DNA of 64,000 nucleotides from Bacteroidota bacterium (lineage in GTDB: Bacteria > Bacteroidota > Bacteroidia > Chitinophagales > Chitinophagaceae). A program made the position numbers and the translations under genes. Positions 63,877 through 64,000 of this stretch are shown one piece after another; the stretch's first letter is position 1; every line of letters begins with the position of its first letter. The stretch spans positions 62,001 through 126,000 of the forward strand of contig CANGUG010000009.1 of assembly GCA_947457075.1 (NCBI GenBank), given 5' to 3'. The notes beneath the pieces were generated by a model. The model was given only the letters and a program-made list of their open reading frames with translations, had not been told where the DNA came from and did no database searches.

Positions 63877-64000
63877 GCATAAATTATAGCTTGAAAATGG
63901 GACAAAAACCGCTCAGTATTCAGCCTAAGTTCAAGATTTTAGCCGTTTTTCAGCTAAATGGTAAAAAATAGGATAAAAAAATCATCTAAAATTTTGATAA

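Overview
The window looks like a chromosomal segment of a Bacteroidota bacterium, most likely of the Chitinophagia/Chitinophagaceae. Evidence: low GC; almost no Shine-Dalgarno sequences before genes (rpsU is the striking exception); several matches to the Bacteroidota promoter consensus TTTG-N19-TAnnTTTG; and family-typical gene groups (tgt-lptF, rpsU-xer-raiA, ccsA with a tiny ccmD, metX with a MetZ-type enzyme, surE-lpxB, outer-membrane-barrel receptors). I cannot name the genus from sequence alone.

Layout. 1-7.3 kb: 3' end of tgt, an LptF/LptG permease, a mitochondrial-type citrate synthase, an SPFH protein, a small glucosaminidase-like protein, tRNA-Ala and an outer-membrane beta-barrel receptor. 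7.3-10.9 kb: a leftward 5-oxoproline operon (pxpB-pxpC-pxpA) ending in an NRAMP-fold permease without the metal-binding motifs. 11-18 kb: secreted GH30 and GH3 beta-glucosidases, a Nudix-type regulator, a Gfo/Idh/MocA oxidoreductase and a nucleoside-permease-like MFS transporter. 18-25 kb: methionine genes (metZ-type, osmC, metX) sharing a palindromic divergent promoter, a DUF2177-DUF1295 pair, and surE-lpxB. 25-26.6 kb: an XRE-S24 regulator with two tandem operators, then a 540-bp gap holding two diverged copies of a structured ~170-bp element. 26.6-38 kb: guaA, rpsT, sucAB, an RsmB-type methyltransferase, mnmA, ssb, a malate/lactate dehydrogenase-type enzyme and aspartokinase. 38-47 kb: a FecA-like receptor, queA, cytochrome c maturation genes (ccsA, ccmD, ccmB), glutamate dehydrogenase, an orphan HsdR-N nuclease, AMP nucleosidase and thymidine kinase. 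47-53 kb: kdtA and a rightward nucleotide-sugar operon (aminotransferase, UDP-glucose dehydrogenase, UDP-glucuronate decarboxylase, RmlD) with a SET-domain gene. 53-57 kb: an AT-rich accessory stretch (acyltransferase, secreted and membrane orphans, repeats) ending at tRNA-Gln. 57-64 kb: SGNH hydrolase, tyrS, RDD protein, hscA, rpsU, a Xer recombinase and raiA.

Most of the window is core metabolism. No CRISPR array, transposase, prophage or recognised defence island is visible. The most unusual material is non-coding: the paired structured repeats at 26.15-26.52 kb, the tandem ACTAA-N5-TTAGT operators, the strong ribosome binding site of rpsU, and several hairpin or direct-repeat clusters in 3' intergenic regions (14.8, 40.6, 45.7 and 56.9 kb). 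All statements rest on reading the sequence; no database search was run.
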